A DNA stretch of 64,000 nt from Pseudomonas sp. St316 (GTDB lineage Bacteria; Pseudomonadota; Gammaproteobacteria; Pseudomonadales; Pseudomonadaceae), in assembly GCF_018325905.1 (NCBI RefSeq), contig NZ_AP021901.1, positions 620,001 to 684,000 of the forward strand, written 5' to 3'. The position numbers were made by a program, and so were the translations under genes. The notes beneath the pieces were generated by a model. It was not told the origin of the DNA. It saw nothing but the letters and a program-made list of their open reading frames with translations, and did not search any database. Below, piece after piece: positions 8,704 to 17,257 of this stretch; positions within the stretch are counted from its first letter, which is position 1; each line of letters starts with the position of its first letter.

Positions 8704-9280
8704 GTTGCTCCGCTTCGCTCAAGGGTTGTGCGCTGTTGCTGTCCTGCATGCGCAGCACGGTACTGTCGCCTTGGGTTTCCAGCAATTCGATGCGCTGCAC
8801 CAGTTCGCCACCGTCGATGTTGATCTGCTTGAAAACCTGTTTGAGCAGCACCGAGCGCGGGGTCAGGGTGAGCTTCCATTGTTGCGGCTCGCCCGACAGG
8901 CTCAGTTCGAAATCCCGTTGCAGGCCACTGCTGTCGCCCTGCAATACCGCCAGGAACAAGCGATTCTGCTCGGCGCCGGCGCTCTTGTTGGGCAGCATCT
9001 GCCAGGCGTTGCCATCCCGCCGGGCGATGCCCTGGGCGGTGATGCGGTAGTCCTGTTGCAGCGGGGTTTGCAGCAGCCACAGCAGCCCGTGGTTTTTCGC
9101 CAGCACGAAGCGCCCCTTGCTGGTGAGGGGCTGGGGCAGGGCCCGCAGGTGTTTTTCCTGGATGAACTGTCCGTGAATCACTTGCGGGCGGGCCAGTTGG
9201 TCGCTCAACTGTTGCAAGTCGAACGCCTGGGCCAGGGGTGCCAGGCAGCACAGCAATAGCCAGACTGACAGGCGCTTCAT
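8687..9280 (-). CDS. LolA-like periplasmic outer-membrane carrier protein
   Basis: A 197-residue secreted protein. The N-terminus MKRLSVWLLLCCLAPLAQA is a cleavable signal peptide, and the mature part (VIHGQFIQEKHLRALPQPL and LWLLQTPLQQDYRI) resembles the LolA fold used to shuttle lipoproteins across the periplasm. Aryl-polyene clusters carry such a dedicated LolA-like protein, presumably carrying the hydrophobic pigment conjugate from the MMPL exporter to the outer membrane. It overlaps both neighbours (thioesterase stop and MMPL start). This is not the housekeeping lolA, which is normally next to ftsK/serS. Confidence 0.87.
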   Translation of the reverse strand: MKRLSVWLLLCCLAPLAQAFDLQQLSDQLARPQVIHGQFIQEKHLRALPQPLTSKGRFVLAKNHGLLWLLQTPLQQDYRITAQGIARRDGNAWQMLPNKSAGAEQNRLFLAVLQGDSSGLQRDFELSLSGEPQQWKLTLTPRSVLLKQVFKQINIDGGELVQRIELLETQGDSTVLRMQDSNSAQPLSEAEQHDFTE

Positions 9281-9702
9281 GGCAGTTTCCTTTCCACGGC
9301 TTCGACAAAGACCCGGGGCGAGGCCAGCAGCATTTCACGGTTGCTCATGTCCACGGCTACCTGTACGGAGCTGGCACGGGTCAGGCGTTCGCCGGTTACT
9401 GCGTCGCTGATCAGGTAATTGATCTTCAGTCGGTTTTCCCACTCCACCAGGCTGGCTCGCACGGTCAGGGCCTGGCCGAACACGGCGCTGCGCACGTAGC
9501 GCAGTTGCAGGTCGATGATCGGCCATGCGTGGCCGGATTCGAGCATGTCGTTGTAATTGTGGCCGATCAGGTCGAGCAAGGCGCAGCGGGCCACTTCCAG
9601 GTATTTGACGTAGTGGCCGTGCCAGACCACGTTCATCGAATCGACATCGAAAAATGGCACCACGATCTGCGTGTCGACGTGCAAAACACCTTGGTTACGC
9701 AT
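9277..9702 (-). CDS. acyl-CoA/ACP thioesterase, 4HBT hotdog family (ApeK-like)
   Basis: A 141-residue hotdog thioesterase. The segment VPFFDVDSMNVVWHGHYVKYLEVAR matches the 4-hydroxybenzoyl-CoA thioesterase signature, in which the aspartate of FDVDSM is the catalytic acid and HGHYVKYLE follows. It would release the finished polyene carboxylic acid or edit stalled chains from the ACP. The start overlaps the ammonia-lyase stop by eight bases, and the stop overlaps the LolA-like start by four. Normal length for the family. Confidence 0.87.
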   Translation of the reverse strand: MRNQGVLHVDTQIVVPFFDVDSMNVVWHGHYVKYLEVARCALLDLIGHNYNDMLESGHAWPIIDLQLRYVRSAVFGQALTVRASLVEWENRLKINYLISDAVTGERLTRASSVQVAVDMSNREMLLASPRVFVEAVERKLP

Positions 9703-11239
9703 GCAGCCTCCAGTGTTGGTCGGCGATACGTTGCAGGCACAGGCGCAATTCGCCTTCCAGGGCGCGGTCTTCGATCACCGGGGGGAAATCCTCGGCCAGT
9801 TGCTCGTGCATGGCGGCCAGGGCCGGCGGCAGTGGGCGGGCGTCTTTGGCACGGCTGCGCAGCCACACGCCCTGGTTGGCGGCCAGCAAGGTGGCGGCGG
9901 CGACTTGTTCGGTCAGCTCCAGTACGCGGATCGCATCCCGGGCGGCGATGGTACCCATGCTCACCTTGTCCTGGTTGTGGCACTCGGTGGAACGCGAGAA
10001 CACGCTGGCCGGCATGGTGTTTTTCAGGGCTTCGGCGGTCCAGGCACTGGTGCCGATCTGCACGGCCTTGAAGCCATGGTTGAGCATCGCCCGTTCGGCG
10101 CTGGCGCCGGACAGGTTGCTTGGCAGGCCGTGGTTGTAGCGCTCGTCCACCAGCAGTGCGAGCTGGCGATCCAGCAAGTCGGCGACGTTGGCCACCAGGT
10201 TCTTCAGGCTGTCCATGGCGAAGGCGATATGCCCACCGTAGAAATGCCCGCCGTGCAGCACGCGCTCGGCTTCGGCGTCGATGATCGGATTGTCGTTGGC
10301 GCTGTTGAGTTCGGTTTCGATGAACGCGCGCAGCCAGTTCAGGCTGTCGGCCAATACCCCAAGCACATGGGGCGCGCAGCGCAGGGAGTAGCGGTCTTGC
10401 AGGCGATGCAGGGGCGCGGTGGGGGCGTCGATCGCCAGGTCCTTGCGCAGCCACGCGGCGACTTGCATCTGCCCCGGGTGTGGCTTGGCGGCGAACAGGC
10501 GTTCGTCGAAGTGTTCCGGGTTGCCTTGCAGGGCGACGACGTTCAGCGCGGTGATGCGGGTGGCCAGTTGCAGCAGGTAGTCGGCGCGGGCGAAGGCCAG
10601 GCAGGCCAGGCCGGTCATCACGGCAGTGCCGTTCATCAGTGCCAGGGCTTCCTTGGGCCGCAGCACCAATGGGGTCCAGCCCAGTTCGCGGTGCACATCA
10701 GCGGCCAACCGCCGCTCGCCACGGAACATCACTTCTCGTTCGCCGGACAGCGTGGCGGCCACATAAGACAGCGGCGTGAGGTCGCCGCTGGCGCCGACCG
10801 AACCCTCTTGCGGGATCAGCGGCAGGATGTCGTATTCGAGGAAGGCCTGGAGCCGCTCCAGCAATTCGACCCGCACCCCGGACACGCCGTGGCACAGCGA
10901 CTGCAAGCGCGCCGCCAGCACCGCGCGGGTGGCCTGGGCGTCGAGCAGCTTGCCCAGGCCGCAGCCGTGGAACGTGTACAGGTGACGCGGCAGGGCTTCG
11001 ACGTGGTGCAACGGCACGGCCACCACGCAGGAGTCGCCGTAGCCGGTGGTCACGCCGTAGATCACGCCTTCCTTGTCCAGCAGGGAATCGAGGAATTGCG
11101 CACCCTTGGCAATGCGTTGGCGGAACGCCGGGTCGTCCTGCAATTGCGTCGGTGCCTGGCGGTTGGCCAGGGCCAACACATCTTCAATGCGTAAGGGGCG
11201 TTCGCCGAAGGTTACCGGCTCAAGAGTGGGCATCGTCAT
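9695..11239 (-). CDS. MIO-type aromatic amino-acid ammonia lyase (HAL/TAL/PAL family)
   Basis: A 514-residue member of the histidine/phenylalanine/tyrosine ammonia-lyase family. Ala150-Ser151-Gly152 in GSVGASGDLTPLSYVA will cyclise to the MIO electrophile, and the FNSANDNP-like segment appears as LNSANDNPIID. The substrate-selectivity pair in the HLYTFHGCGLG segment is Phe90-His91, and the distal motif is HNQDKVSM, lacking the glutamate found in the NQEDHVSM motif of degradative HutH enzymes. No other hut genes are nearby. It could deaminate tyrosine or phenylalanine to supply a cinnamate-type aryl starter. The ATG at 11239 overlaps the upstream acyltransferase by 20 bases; a second in-frame ATG lies two codons on. 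Confidence 0.85.
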   Translation of the reverse strand: MTMPTLEPVTFGERPLRIEDVLALANRQAPTQLQDDPAFRQRIAKGAQFLDSLLDKEGVIYGVTTGYGDSCVVAVPLHHVEALPRHLYTFHGCGLGKLLDAQATRAVLAARLQSLCHGVSGVRVELLERLQAFLEYDILPLIPQEGSVGASGDLTPLSYVAATLSGEREVMFRGERRLAADVHRELGWTPLVLRPKEALALMNGTAVMTGLACLAFARADYLLQLATRITALNVVALQGNPEHFDERLFAAKPHPGQMQVAAWLRKDLAIDAPTAPLHRLQDRYSLRCAPHVLGVLADSLNWLRAFIETELNSANDNPIIDAEAERVLHGGHFYGGHIAFAMDSLKNLVANVADLLDRQLALLVDERYNHGLPSNLSGASAERAMLNHGFKAVQIGTSAWTAEALKNTMPASVFSRSTECHNQDKVSMGTIAARDAIRVLELTEQVAAATLLAANQGVWLRSRAKDARPLPPALAAMHEQLAEDFPPVIEDRALEGELRLCLQRIADQHWRLHA

Positions 11240-12164
11240 CGGTCTTCCAGAAAGGGTAAAAGTTGAACCACTGTTGGGGGCCCTGGAGGCAGTACTGCGC
11301 CAGGCGCTCGGCGTAGCGGCCGGCCCAGTGTGCGATCACTTGCTCGCGCTCGTTGCGCTTCCACGCCACGGCATCGGCGAAGGGTTCGAGGGTGACGCGA
11401 TAGCGCCCCTCGTGCTTGAGGCACATCAGCAGGTTGACCGGGCATTTGAGCAGGCCGGCCAACAGCCAGGGGCCCTGGGGAAATGCCGCCGGGTGGCCCA
11501 TGAAATCCACGGTCACGCTGCGCCCGCCGTGCAGCGGCACGCGATCGCCGGCAATCGCCAGCCACTCGCCGCGCTCCAGGCGTTCGCTCAACTGCAACAT
11601 GATCACCGGGTCCAGCTCGCTGACCTGGATCAGCCGCAGGTGTGTGGCGCCCGCTTCACCGAGCAAGCGGTTGAACTGCTCGGCGTGCTTGGTGTGCACC
11701 AGCACATTCATGGTGACTTTCTCGCCCAGCTCGGCCAGGGCACGGCACATCTCCAGGTTGCCCAGGTGCGCGCCCACCAGCATCTGCCCGCGGCTATCGC
11801 GCAGGTGGTTGCGCAGCTGTGCCGTGTCGACGATTTCGATCTGGTCGATGCTCAGCTTGCCGTTCCAGACATCGAGTTTGTCCAGCAGGGAGTCGGCAAA
11901 GGCCATGAACTGTCCGAACACCCGCCAGCGGGTCGGGCGCAGCTCGGGACGTGCGCTCCAGTCGGCCAGGCGCTGCTGGTACTGCCAGGCCGCCCGGCGC
12001 GCGCTGCGGCCGAAAATGAAGAAGTACAGGACGATGCCGTACAGCACCGGGGTCAGTAAGCGCCGGCCCAGCACCTTGGCGGCGACTGCGGTGAGTTTCA
12101 TCAGCCAGAAACTGCCGCGCTCCTGGCGGTCGGCCCAATGTTGCTTGTCTGCCTGAAGGCTCAT
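11220..12164 (-). CDS. LpxL/HtrB-like lysophospholipid acyltransferase
   Basis: A 314-residue single-spanning membrane acyltransferase of the lipid A acyltransferase type. The N-terminal hydrophobic stretch is at about residues 33-52 (RLLTPVLYGIVLYFFIFG). The catalytic-type motif is VGAHLGNLEMCRALAE (His with the acidic residue a few positions on, an HX4D/E-like arrangement), and GDRVPLHGGRSVTVDFMGHPAAFPQGP is the substrate-binding block. In aryl-polyene clusters such an enzyme is proposed to attach the polyene to a lipid or glycan anchor. The ATG at 12164 was chosen over the much longer open frame because it forms an ATGA overlap with the glycosyltransferase stop. Confidence 0.85.
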   Translation of the reverse strand: MSLQADKQHWADRQERGSFWLMKLTAVAAKVLGRRLLTPVLYGIVLYFFIFGRSARRAAWQYQQRLADWSARPELRPTRWRVFGQFMAFADSLLDKLDVWNGKLSIDQIEIVDTAQLRNHLRDSRGQMLVGAHLGNLEMCRALAELGEKVTMNVLVHTKHAEQFNRLLGEAGATHLRLIQVSELDPVIMLQLSERLERGEWLAIAGDRVPLHGGRSVTVDFMGHPAAFPQGPWLLAGLLKCPVNLLMCLKHEGRYRVTLEPFADAVAWKRNEREQVIAHWAGRYAERLAQYCLQGPQQWFNFYPFWKTDDDAHS

Positions 12165-12895
12165 GTCCGCCACCGTCGCCAGAGAATCAACGGCGCGCGC
12201 ACCAGCATGCCGAAGAACAACCGGGTGTGCATGCTGGAGATCAGCACGTTGTCGTGGAACAGGCGAAAGTGCGAGACCCCATCCTGGGGGTAATGGACCC
12301 GGGTGTGCAGCCAGTGCATCGGTTGATTGCGCCAGGCCAGGCGCACGAGGATGTCCGAATCGAAATCCATGCGTTTGCCGATGTTGGCCGAGTCGATCAG
12401 TGCCAGGGTTGGCGGCAGCGGGTAGACCCGAAAGCCGCACATGGAGTCGCGGATTTGCAGGGACAGGCTGTTGATCCAGACCATGACGTGGGTCAGGTAG
12501 CGTGCGTACAGACGACCTTTCGGCACGCTGGCGTCGTAGCGCGGGTAACCGCAGATCACCGCATCCGGATGGGCACGGGATTGCTCGATGAAGGTCTTTA
12601 CGTCGCTGAGGTCGTGCTGGCCGTCGGCGTCCACCTGCAAGGCGTGGCTGAACCCCAGGCGCGCGGCTTCGCGCAGGCCGGTCATCACTGCGCCGCCCTT
12701 GCCCTGGTTGACGGCCAGCCTGACCAGATGAACCCGCTCGCCTTCGGCCAACCGTTCCAGCACGGCGGCACACGCCGGGCTGCTGGCGTCATCCACCAGT
12801 ACGCAGGGCAGGCCGTTGGCGAGCAACGCCTGGACCACGGCCGGGAGGGCGGTTTCGTGGTTGTAGACCGGGATGACGGCGCAGGGGTTATGCAT
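12161..12895 (-). CDS. family 2 glycosyltransferase
   Basis: A 244-residue GT-A glycosyltransferase beginning MHNPCAVIPVYNHETALPAVV, with VDDAS and QVDADGQHDLSDV (the DXD-type metal/nucleotide-sugar motif) and no clear membrane anchor apart from a mildly hydrophobic C-terminus. It probably builds the sugar part of the lipid anchor to which the aryl polyene is attached. The frame is open 26 codons further upstream, but that part is REP sequence; the ATG at 12895 has a good GGAGGG ribosome-binding site about eight bases before it. This is the first gene of the distal block after the REP-containing gap at 12896-13032. Confidence 0.86.
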   Translation of the reverse strand: MHNPCAVIPVYNHETALPAVVQALLANGLPCVLVDDASSPACAAVLERLAEGERVHLVRLAVNQGKGGAVMTGLREAARLGFSHALQVDADGQHDLSDVKTFIEQSRAHPDAVICGYPRYDASVPKGRLYARYLTHVMVWINSLSLQIRDSMCGFRVYPLPPTLALIDSANIGKRMDFDSDILVRLAWRNQPMHWLHTRVHYPQDGVSHFRLFHDNVLISSMHTRLFFGMLVRAPLILWRRWRT

Positions 12896-12919
12896 GATTG
12901 CTGCCCTCCACAAATCCAT

Positions 12920-13018
12920 TGTGGCGAGGGAGCTTGCTCCCGCTGGGCTGCGAAGCAGACCCTGGTTTTTCAAGAGCGAGTGCTTCGCACTCGAGCGGGA
13001 GCAAGCTCCCTCGCCACA
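12920..13018. repeat. REP palindrome pair between ligase and glycosyltransferase genes
   Basis: Two inverted copies of a GTGGCGAGGGAGCTTGCTCC-type REP (12920-12948 and 12995-13018) face each other around a spacer that itself contains a short hairpin (GAGTGCTTCGCACTC). The whole pair can fold into one long stem. It lies inside the otherwise overlapping pigment operon and could stabilise or attenuate the transcript at this point. Confidence 0.85.
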
Positions 13019-13032
13019 GGAGGGCGGTGCAA

Positions 13033-14712
13033 TTAATCATGAGTCATCCCCAGCACAATCCGTCCACTGGAACAGGCCGCCGTGTCATTGCGGTAGGCGA
13101 AGTACAGCTTGCCGCGTTCGCGGTCGAAGCGCAGGTGCAGTTGGACCTGATCGCCGGGGCGGACCAGTTGCTGGAATTTCAGCACTTCCATGCCGACGAA
13201 TCGGGGCGGCAGGTCCAGCAATTGGCGGCCCAGGCTCAAGGCCCAATCGACCTGCACCACGCCCGGCAGTACCGGCGCTGTGGGAAAGTGGCCGCTGAAG
13301 TACGCAAGGTCCGCAGGCACGACCAGTTGCAGGTTCCACTCACCGTCGGTTTCGACGTGTTCCAACACTTCAGGCGCCTTGGGGCGTGGCGCCATCAGCA
13401 GCGCCTCGACCTCGGCCTGGGGCAGCTTGCCCTGGGCGTTGAGCGGCAACTGCCGCAACCAGCGCCAACGCCGTGGCAGGGCGAGGGTTTCGCAATGTTC
13501 GCTCAGGTGCCGGCGCAGGCCTTCGGTAACGGCGCGACGGCCCTGATTGCGCAAGGCACGCAGGCCAGCCTCGCTCAGCACCAGCAGCGCGCCAAGGGAG
13601 GCACGATTCTCCTGCACCACCCCCAGCCGCGCTTCGCTGACCCAGTCGTGGGCCACCAGCGCTTGTTCGAGCATCGGCAGGGAGATGCGTTTTTCTTCGA
13701 GTTTGACGATACGGTCTAGTCGTCCGAGGAGCTCAAAGCGCCCATCTTCTGCGATTCGGGCCGCGTCAGCGGTGTGTTCCACATGCCCGGTCGGCAGATA
13801 GGGCGAGGCGATCAGCAAGGCGCCGTCGCTGTCCTGGCTCAGTTCGACGTCGGCAAAGGGTTGCCACAATCCGCTACCCTGGCGCCAGGCGATGCCGCCG
13901 GTTTCCGAACTGCCGAAAATTTCCGTCGGCCATTGCCCCAGGCGCTGCTGCAAGCTTTGTGCAGCGTCGGGTGGCAAGGCGCCGCCAGAGGAGAACACCC
14001 GGCGCACGCTGCTCAGGGTCGGCCAATCGAGGTTATCGCCCATGCGTTTGAGCAGCGCCGGGCTGGCGACCCAGGCGAACGCCGGTTGGTCGCGGCTGGC
14101 GCGTTGCAGGTCTTCGGGGAACGCCAATTGCCGCCGCACGAACGCCCGCCCGGCGCACAGGGGCCAGAGCACCCGGAACAGCAACCCGTAGATGTGCTGG
14201 GTAGCCACGCTGCCGATCATGCAGGCCGGGCCCAGGTCGGCACCCCACAGGTGCTCCAGGGCCTGGACCTCGTTACTCAACTGGCGCAGGGTTTTCTCGA
14301 TGCGCTTGGGCTCGCCGCTGGAGCCAGAAGTGCACAGGCTCAGCCAGCAGTGATCCAAATCCAGTTCGGCGGCGTCCATCGGCGCCTGTTGCAGGTCGCC
14401 GGGATGGGTGTCGCCGGGCTGGTCGGTCAGCCACAGGTCCACGTCCGCCGCCCAGCGCTGGCGTGTCTGCGCTTGCAAGTCGGCGGGAAGCAGGACCCGG
14501 ACCCCAGCGCGCCAGGCACCGAGCAGGGCGACGGCCAGGTCGGCGGCATCTTCCAGGTGCACCGCCACCTGCCGCACGCCCCGGGCATGCAGGCCGGTCG
14601 CCAGGCGCAACGCCGCGTCCCGCAGTTGCGAGTGATTCAGCGCCGGATCGACCGCAACGGTGCGTTCCGGCTGAGCCTTGAGCAGCATCTGCTCAAGTGT
14701 TATCCAATTCAT
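13033..14712 (-). CDS. acyl-ACP/CoA ligase fused to a hotdog dehydratase (ApeH-ApeI-like)
   Basis: A 559-residue two-domain protein. Residues about 1-450 are an AMP-binding adenylating enzyme: the phosphate loop [13 protein letters not shown] is at 128-140, and [12 protein letters not shown] and the [14 protein letters not shown] hinge follow. Residues about 455-559 are a small hotdog dehydratase with [20 protein letters not shown], the histidine and glycine-rich segment typical of FabA/ApeI-like domains. It should activate the aromatic starter acid, load it on an ACP, and dehydrate 3-hydroxyacyl intermediates. These activities are separate genes in the E. coli cluster. The ATG at 14712 overlaps the COG4648 gene stop; an 11-codon longer start exists but is not favoured. 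Confidence 0.88.
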   Translation of the reverse strand: MNWITLEQMLLKAQPERTVAVDPALNHSQLRDAALRLATGLHARGVRQVAVHLEDAADLAVALLGAWRAGVRVLLPADLQAQTRQRWAADVDLWLTDQPGDTHPGDLQQAPMDAAELDLDHCWLSLCTSGSSGEPKRIEKTLRQLSNEVQALEHLWGADLGPACMIGSVATQHIYGLLFRVLWPLCAGRAFVRRQLAFPEDLQRASRDQPAFAWVASPALLKRMGDNLDWPTLSSVRRVFSSGGALPPDAAQSLQQRLGQWPTEIFGSSETGGIAWRQGSGLWQPFADVELSQDSDGALLIASPYLPTGHVEHTADAARIAEDGRFELLGRLDRIVKLEEKRISLPMLEQALVAHDWVSEARLGVVQENRASLGALLVLSEAGLRALRNQGRRAVTEGLRRHLSEHCETLALPRRWRWLRQLPLNAQGKLPQAEVEALLMAPRPKAPEVLEHVETDGEWNLQLVVPADLAYFSGHFPTAPVLPGVVQVDWALSLGRQLLDLPPRFVGMEVLKFQQLVRPGDQVQLHLRFDRERGKLYFAYRNDTAACSSGRIVLGMTHD

Positions 14713-15254
14713 GGGCGGCCTCTTACCCGTTGTCGTATGAGCCATTCAATGGCAAACAGCAGCCCCATCAATCCGTAGGAAATCAGGCCGGTGTACAACA
14801 TCCACCAGCTCAGCGGCGCCCAGAGGGTCAGGGCGGCGGCGAGCAAACCGTTACATAGGAAAAACACACTCCAGGCCACCGTGACCTGGCGGGTATACAC
14901 CACCGCCTTGGCCGGCAGCTGCGGTTCGCGCAGGCGGGCCAGGCGTTCGATCATCGGCGGGCCGTATTTCAGGCTCAGCACGAACAGCCCGAGCATGAAC
15001 GCGCTGATCAGCACCGGGTACCAGCGCAGCAGGAGCGGGCTGTCGAACAGCGCGAGCAATATGCAAAACACGATCGCCGTGGCCGCCATCCAGCGGCTGC
15101 CGGCCCCACCCTTGCCAAGCAATGCCCGGGCCAGCCACAGGCTACCCAGCAGCAGCCCGAACTGCCACGGGGCGAAGTGCTCCATGCCGAAATACACCGC
15201 AAAGGGGTACAGCAGGCCCGCCAGCAGCAGGCCGAGGCCAATCAGCCGGGTCAT
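14709..15254 (-). CDS. COG4648-type inner-membrane protein of the aryl-polyene cluster
   Basis: A 181-residue hydrophobic protein with about five or six membrane spans, starting MTRLIGLGLLLAGLLYPFAVYFGM and ending with a basic tail ([11 protein letters not shown]). It has no enzymatic motif I can see. Membrane proteins of this size (COG4648) are a regular component of aryl-polyene and xanthomonadin clusters next to the ACP and ligase genes. It overlaps the ACP stop and the ligase start by four bases. Function unknown; it may help anchor the synthase or present the product to the membrane. Confidence 0.8.
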   Translation of the reverse strand: MTRLIGLGLLLAGLLYPFAVYFGMEHFAPWQFGLLLGSLWLARALLGKGGAGSRWMAATAIVFCILLALFDSPLLLRWYPVLISAFMLGLFVLSLKYGPPMIERLARLREPQLPAKAVVYTRQVTVAWSVFFLCNGLLAAALTLWAPLSWWMLYTGLISYGLMGLLFAIEWLIRQRVRGRP

Positions 15255-15505
15255 GCGGCCGGTTGGACCAGTCGATAAACCGCCTCGACCACGTCATTGA
15301 CGGTGCGCACCGACTTGAATTCTTCGGCAGCGATTTTCTTGCCGGTCTGACGCTTGATATGGTCGATCAGGTCGACCGCATCGATGCTGTCGATTTCCAG
15401 GTCCTGGTAGAGGTTCGATTCCAGCGTCACACGCTCAGGGTCCAGCTCGAAAAGCTCGACCAGAGCATCGCGCAGGGTGTGGAAAATATCGTCACGAGTT
15501 TGCAT
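15251..15505 (-). CDS. acyl carrier protein (ApeF-like)
   Basis: An 84-residue acidic ACP. The phosphopantetheine attachment site is the serine in YQDLEIDSIDAVDLIDHI (about Ser40). It would carry the growing aryl-polyene chain. It lies nine bases downstream of the second ACP gene and overlaps the COG4648 gene. Two different ACPs side by side is the standard arrangement of aryl-polyene clusters; one usually receives the starter and elongation intermediates, the other is accessory. Confidence 0.92.
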   Translation of the reverse strand: MQTRDDIFHTLRDALVELFELDPERVTLESNLYQDLEIDSIDAVDLIDHIKRQTGKKIAAEEFKSVRTVNDVVEAVYRLVQPAA

Positions 15506-15514
15506 GATCCGGTC

Positions 15515-15772
15515 TCAGGGGCGTTTTGCAGTGACGAAGGCCGCAAGGCTTGCCACATTGCTGAAATGGTTACGGGTGTCCTTGGCGTCGGCGTCTATCT
15601 TGATGCCGTACTCCTTCTGGATCGCCAGGCCTAGCTCCAGGGCATCCACCGAGTCCAGGCCCAGGCCTTCGCCGAACAGGGTCTGGTGGTCGCCGATGTC
15701 GTCGATGCCGATGTCTTCCAGGCCGAGGGCGTCGATGATCAGCTGTTTGATGTCACGGTGCAGATCGCTCAT
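15515..15772 (-). CDS. acyl carrier protein (ApeE-like)
   Basis: An 85-residue ACP with the modified serine in GEGLGLDSVDALELGLAI (about Ser41). The start lies inside the 3' end of the acyltransferase gene (20-base overlap), so translation is probably coupled. It differs clearly from its neighbour ACP at 15251-15505, so the pair is not a recent duplication. Family certain; which partner enzyme each ACP prefers cannot be read from sequence. Confidence 0.92.
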   Translation of the reverse strand: MSDLHRDIKQLIIDALGLEDIGIDDIGDHQTLFGEGLGLDSVDALELGLAIQKEYGIKIDADAKDTRNHFSNVASLAAFVTAKRP

Positions 15773-16562
15773 CTTCGGCGAGCTCCTTGATGTAATAGTG
15801 ATGCAAAAAATCGTTGAGCCTGCGCGAAGCCTGGGGTGGCGGGCCGAGCGCGGCGAACGCCTGTGGGTCTATATCGGCCCCGACATGAAAACTGAAGTGC
15901 ACGCGGCGCTGGGGGATGCGATACCAGGGTTCGGCCTTGGTCAGGGTCGTGGGGCAGACCTTGATCGTGACGGGCGTGAGGATTTTCGCACCCCGCAGGG
16001 CGATGGCCGCCGCCCCCCGATGAAAGGCCGGCACCTGGCCTGGCTGGGTGCGCGTTCCTTCGGGGAAGACGATCAGCGTCTGGCCCTCTTGCAAGGCGTC
16101 GCTGGCGGCATCGAGCATGTCCATGCTGCCGTCGTTGCTGATGTATTGGGTCGAATGCAGGGGGCCCCGGGTAAAGGGGTTGTCCCAGAGGCTTTGCTTG
16201 ACCACGCAGTTGGCGTCGCGCACCAGCCCGATCAGGAACACCACGTCGATCAGCGACGGGTGGTTGGCAATGATCATCTGCCCGGGGCGCCCGAGTCGTT
16301 CGGCGCCATCGATCTGATAGGTGAGCACCCCGGTACGGGCCATGAACCGAATAAAGAACCAGAACAACCGCCCGACCGTGCGGCGGGCCCTTTGGCGGTG
16401 GGCCTGGGCATCGCCGGGCCACCAGGCCAGCAACGGGAACACCAGTAAACGCAGGCACAGCCCGCCCAGCCCGAACAGGGCGAAGCTTGCAGCGGTCGCG
16501 ACCAGGCGCCAGCAATAGGCGTCGCGATGTTTACCGGTCACCGGTTGCGTTGCCAGGTCCAT
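15753..16562 (-). CDS. PlsC-like 1-acylglycerol-phosphate-type acyltransferase
   Basis: A 269-residue membrane-associated acyltransferase. Hydrophobic helices lie at about 22-47. The catalytic HX4D block is NHPSLIDVVF, and the second block VFPEGTRTQPGQ contains the conserved glutamate and arginine; the third block TPVTIKV follows. It would transfer an acyl (possibly the polyene) chain to a lipid acceptor. It overlaps the upstream ketosynthase-like gene by 25 bases and the downstream ACP gene by 20. The cluster therefore encodes two acyltransferases of different families. Confidence 0.87.
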   Translation of the reverse strand: MDLATQPVTGKHRDAYCWRLVATAASFALFGLGGLCLRLLVFPLLAWWPGDAQAHRQRARRTVGRLFWFFIRFMARTGVLTYQIDGAERLGRPGQMIIANHPSLIDVVFLIGLVRDANCVVKQSLWDNPFTRGPLHSTQYISNDGSMDMLDAASDALQEGQTLIVFPEGTRTQPGQVPAFHRGAAAIALRGAKILTPVTIKVCPTTLTKAEPWYRIPQRRVHFSFHVGADIDPQAFAALGPPPQASRRLNDFLHHYYIKELAEDERSAP

Positions 16563-17257
16563 ACACGATTCTTCCAGGCATGTTGGCAGGTGGTTTCGTT
16601 GTTCAGCAGGGTACGCAATAGATCCAGGGCATGGGGCCAGTCGCTACCAGACGATTGGCCGGCCTGCGCGCGCAGGTCCAGTTGCCAGTCATCGCCCGGG
16701 GTCAGCAGCAGGCCCATGGCATATGGAAACGGCACGTCGTCGACCCACGGCGCATAGACTTGCGGAGGCTGTTCTTCGGTGATCACCAGCAGCACCGCAG
16801 GCGATCCTTCGTTCAATAGCGCGACAGCCTCCAGCACACCGTGTTCCAGCCCGTCCCCGGTCGCGGCCAGGGCGGTCATTTCGCTGGTTTCGCCGCGCAT
16901 GATCGACCACAGGCCAATCACCGCGTTGTGCACCGACAGGCTGAATTGGGTCGGCGACAAAGGCTGGTCGGCTGCCAGGTCCTTGAGAATCTCAAAAGTG
17001 CGCGGGGTTTCGCCGTGGCGGGAAATAAAGACCAACGGTAGGTCCGACCGGCCCTCGGCCAGTGGCCAGCCGACGCTGAAGGCCATCCGCGCCAGGCGGC
17101 TGAGGCGCCGGCGCTGCATGGCCGGCAGGAACGAAACGTCAGGGGCGGCATCGCTGGCCGGCAATACGACCGGCTGTCGGCTCCATGCCTGCCAATCGGC
17201 CACGCTTTCGAGCCCAGGGGCCCACGTGCGCCATTGGGCGATATTGAAATTGATCAC
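16538..17257 (-). CDS. ketosynthase-like protein of chain-length-factor type (ApeC-like), first gene of the operon
   Basis: A 239-residue protein homologous to the N-terminal half of ketosynthases but without the catalytic cysteine and histidines. The segment TQFSLSVHNAVIGLWSIMRGE is typical of the short ketosynthase-like partners (Ketoacyl-synt_2) that pair with an active ketosynthase and set chain length in aryl-polyene synthesis. It is the promoter-proximal gene of the whole minus-strand cluster. It probably forms a heterodimer with the ketosynthase at 1568-2764; this pairing is inferred from the characterised ApeO-ApeC complex. Confidence 0.82.
   Translation of the reverse strand: MINFNIAQWRTWAPGLESVADWQAWSRQPVVLPASDAAPDVSFLPAMQRRRLSRLARMAFSVGWPLAEGRSDLPLVFISRHGETPRTFEILKDLAADQPLSPTQFSLSVHNAVIGLWSIMRGETSEMTALAATGDGLEHGVLEAVALLNEGSPAVLLVITEEQPPQVYAPWVDDVPFPYAMGLLLTPGDDWQLDLRAQAGQSSGSDWPHALDLLRTLLNNETTCQHAWKNRVWTWQRNR

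Noticed and set aside
12893..12973. A 26-codon longer start for the glycosyltransferase
   Set aside because: The added part is REP sequence and a better ribosome-binding site precedes the ATG at 12895.
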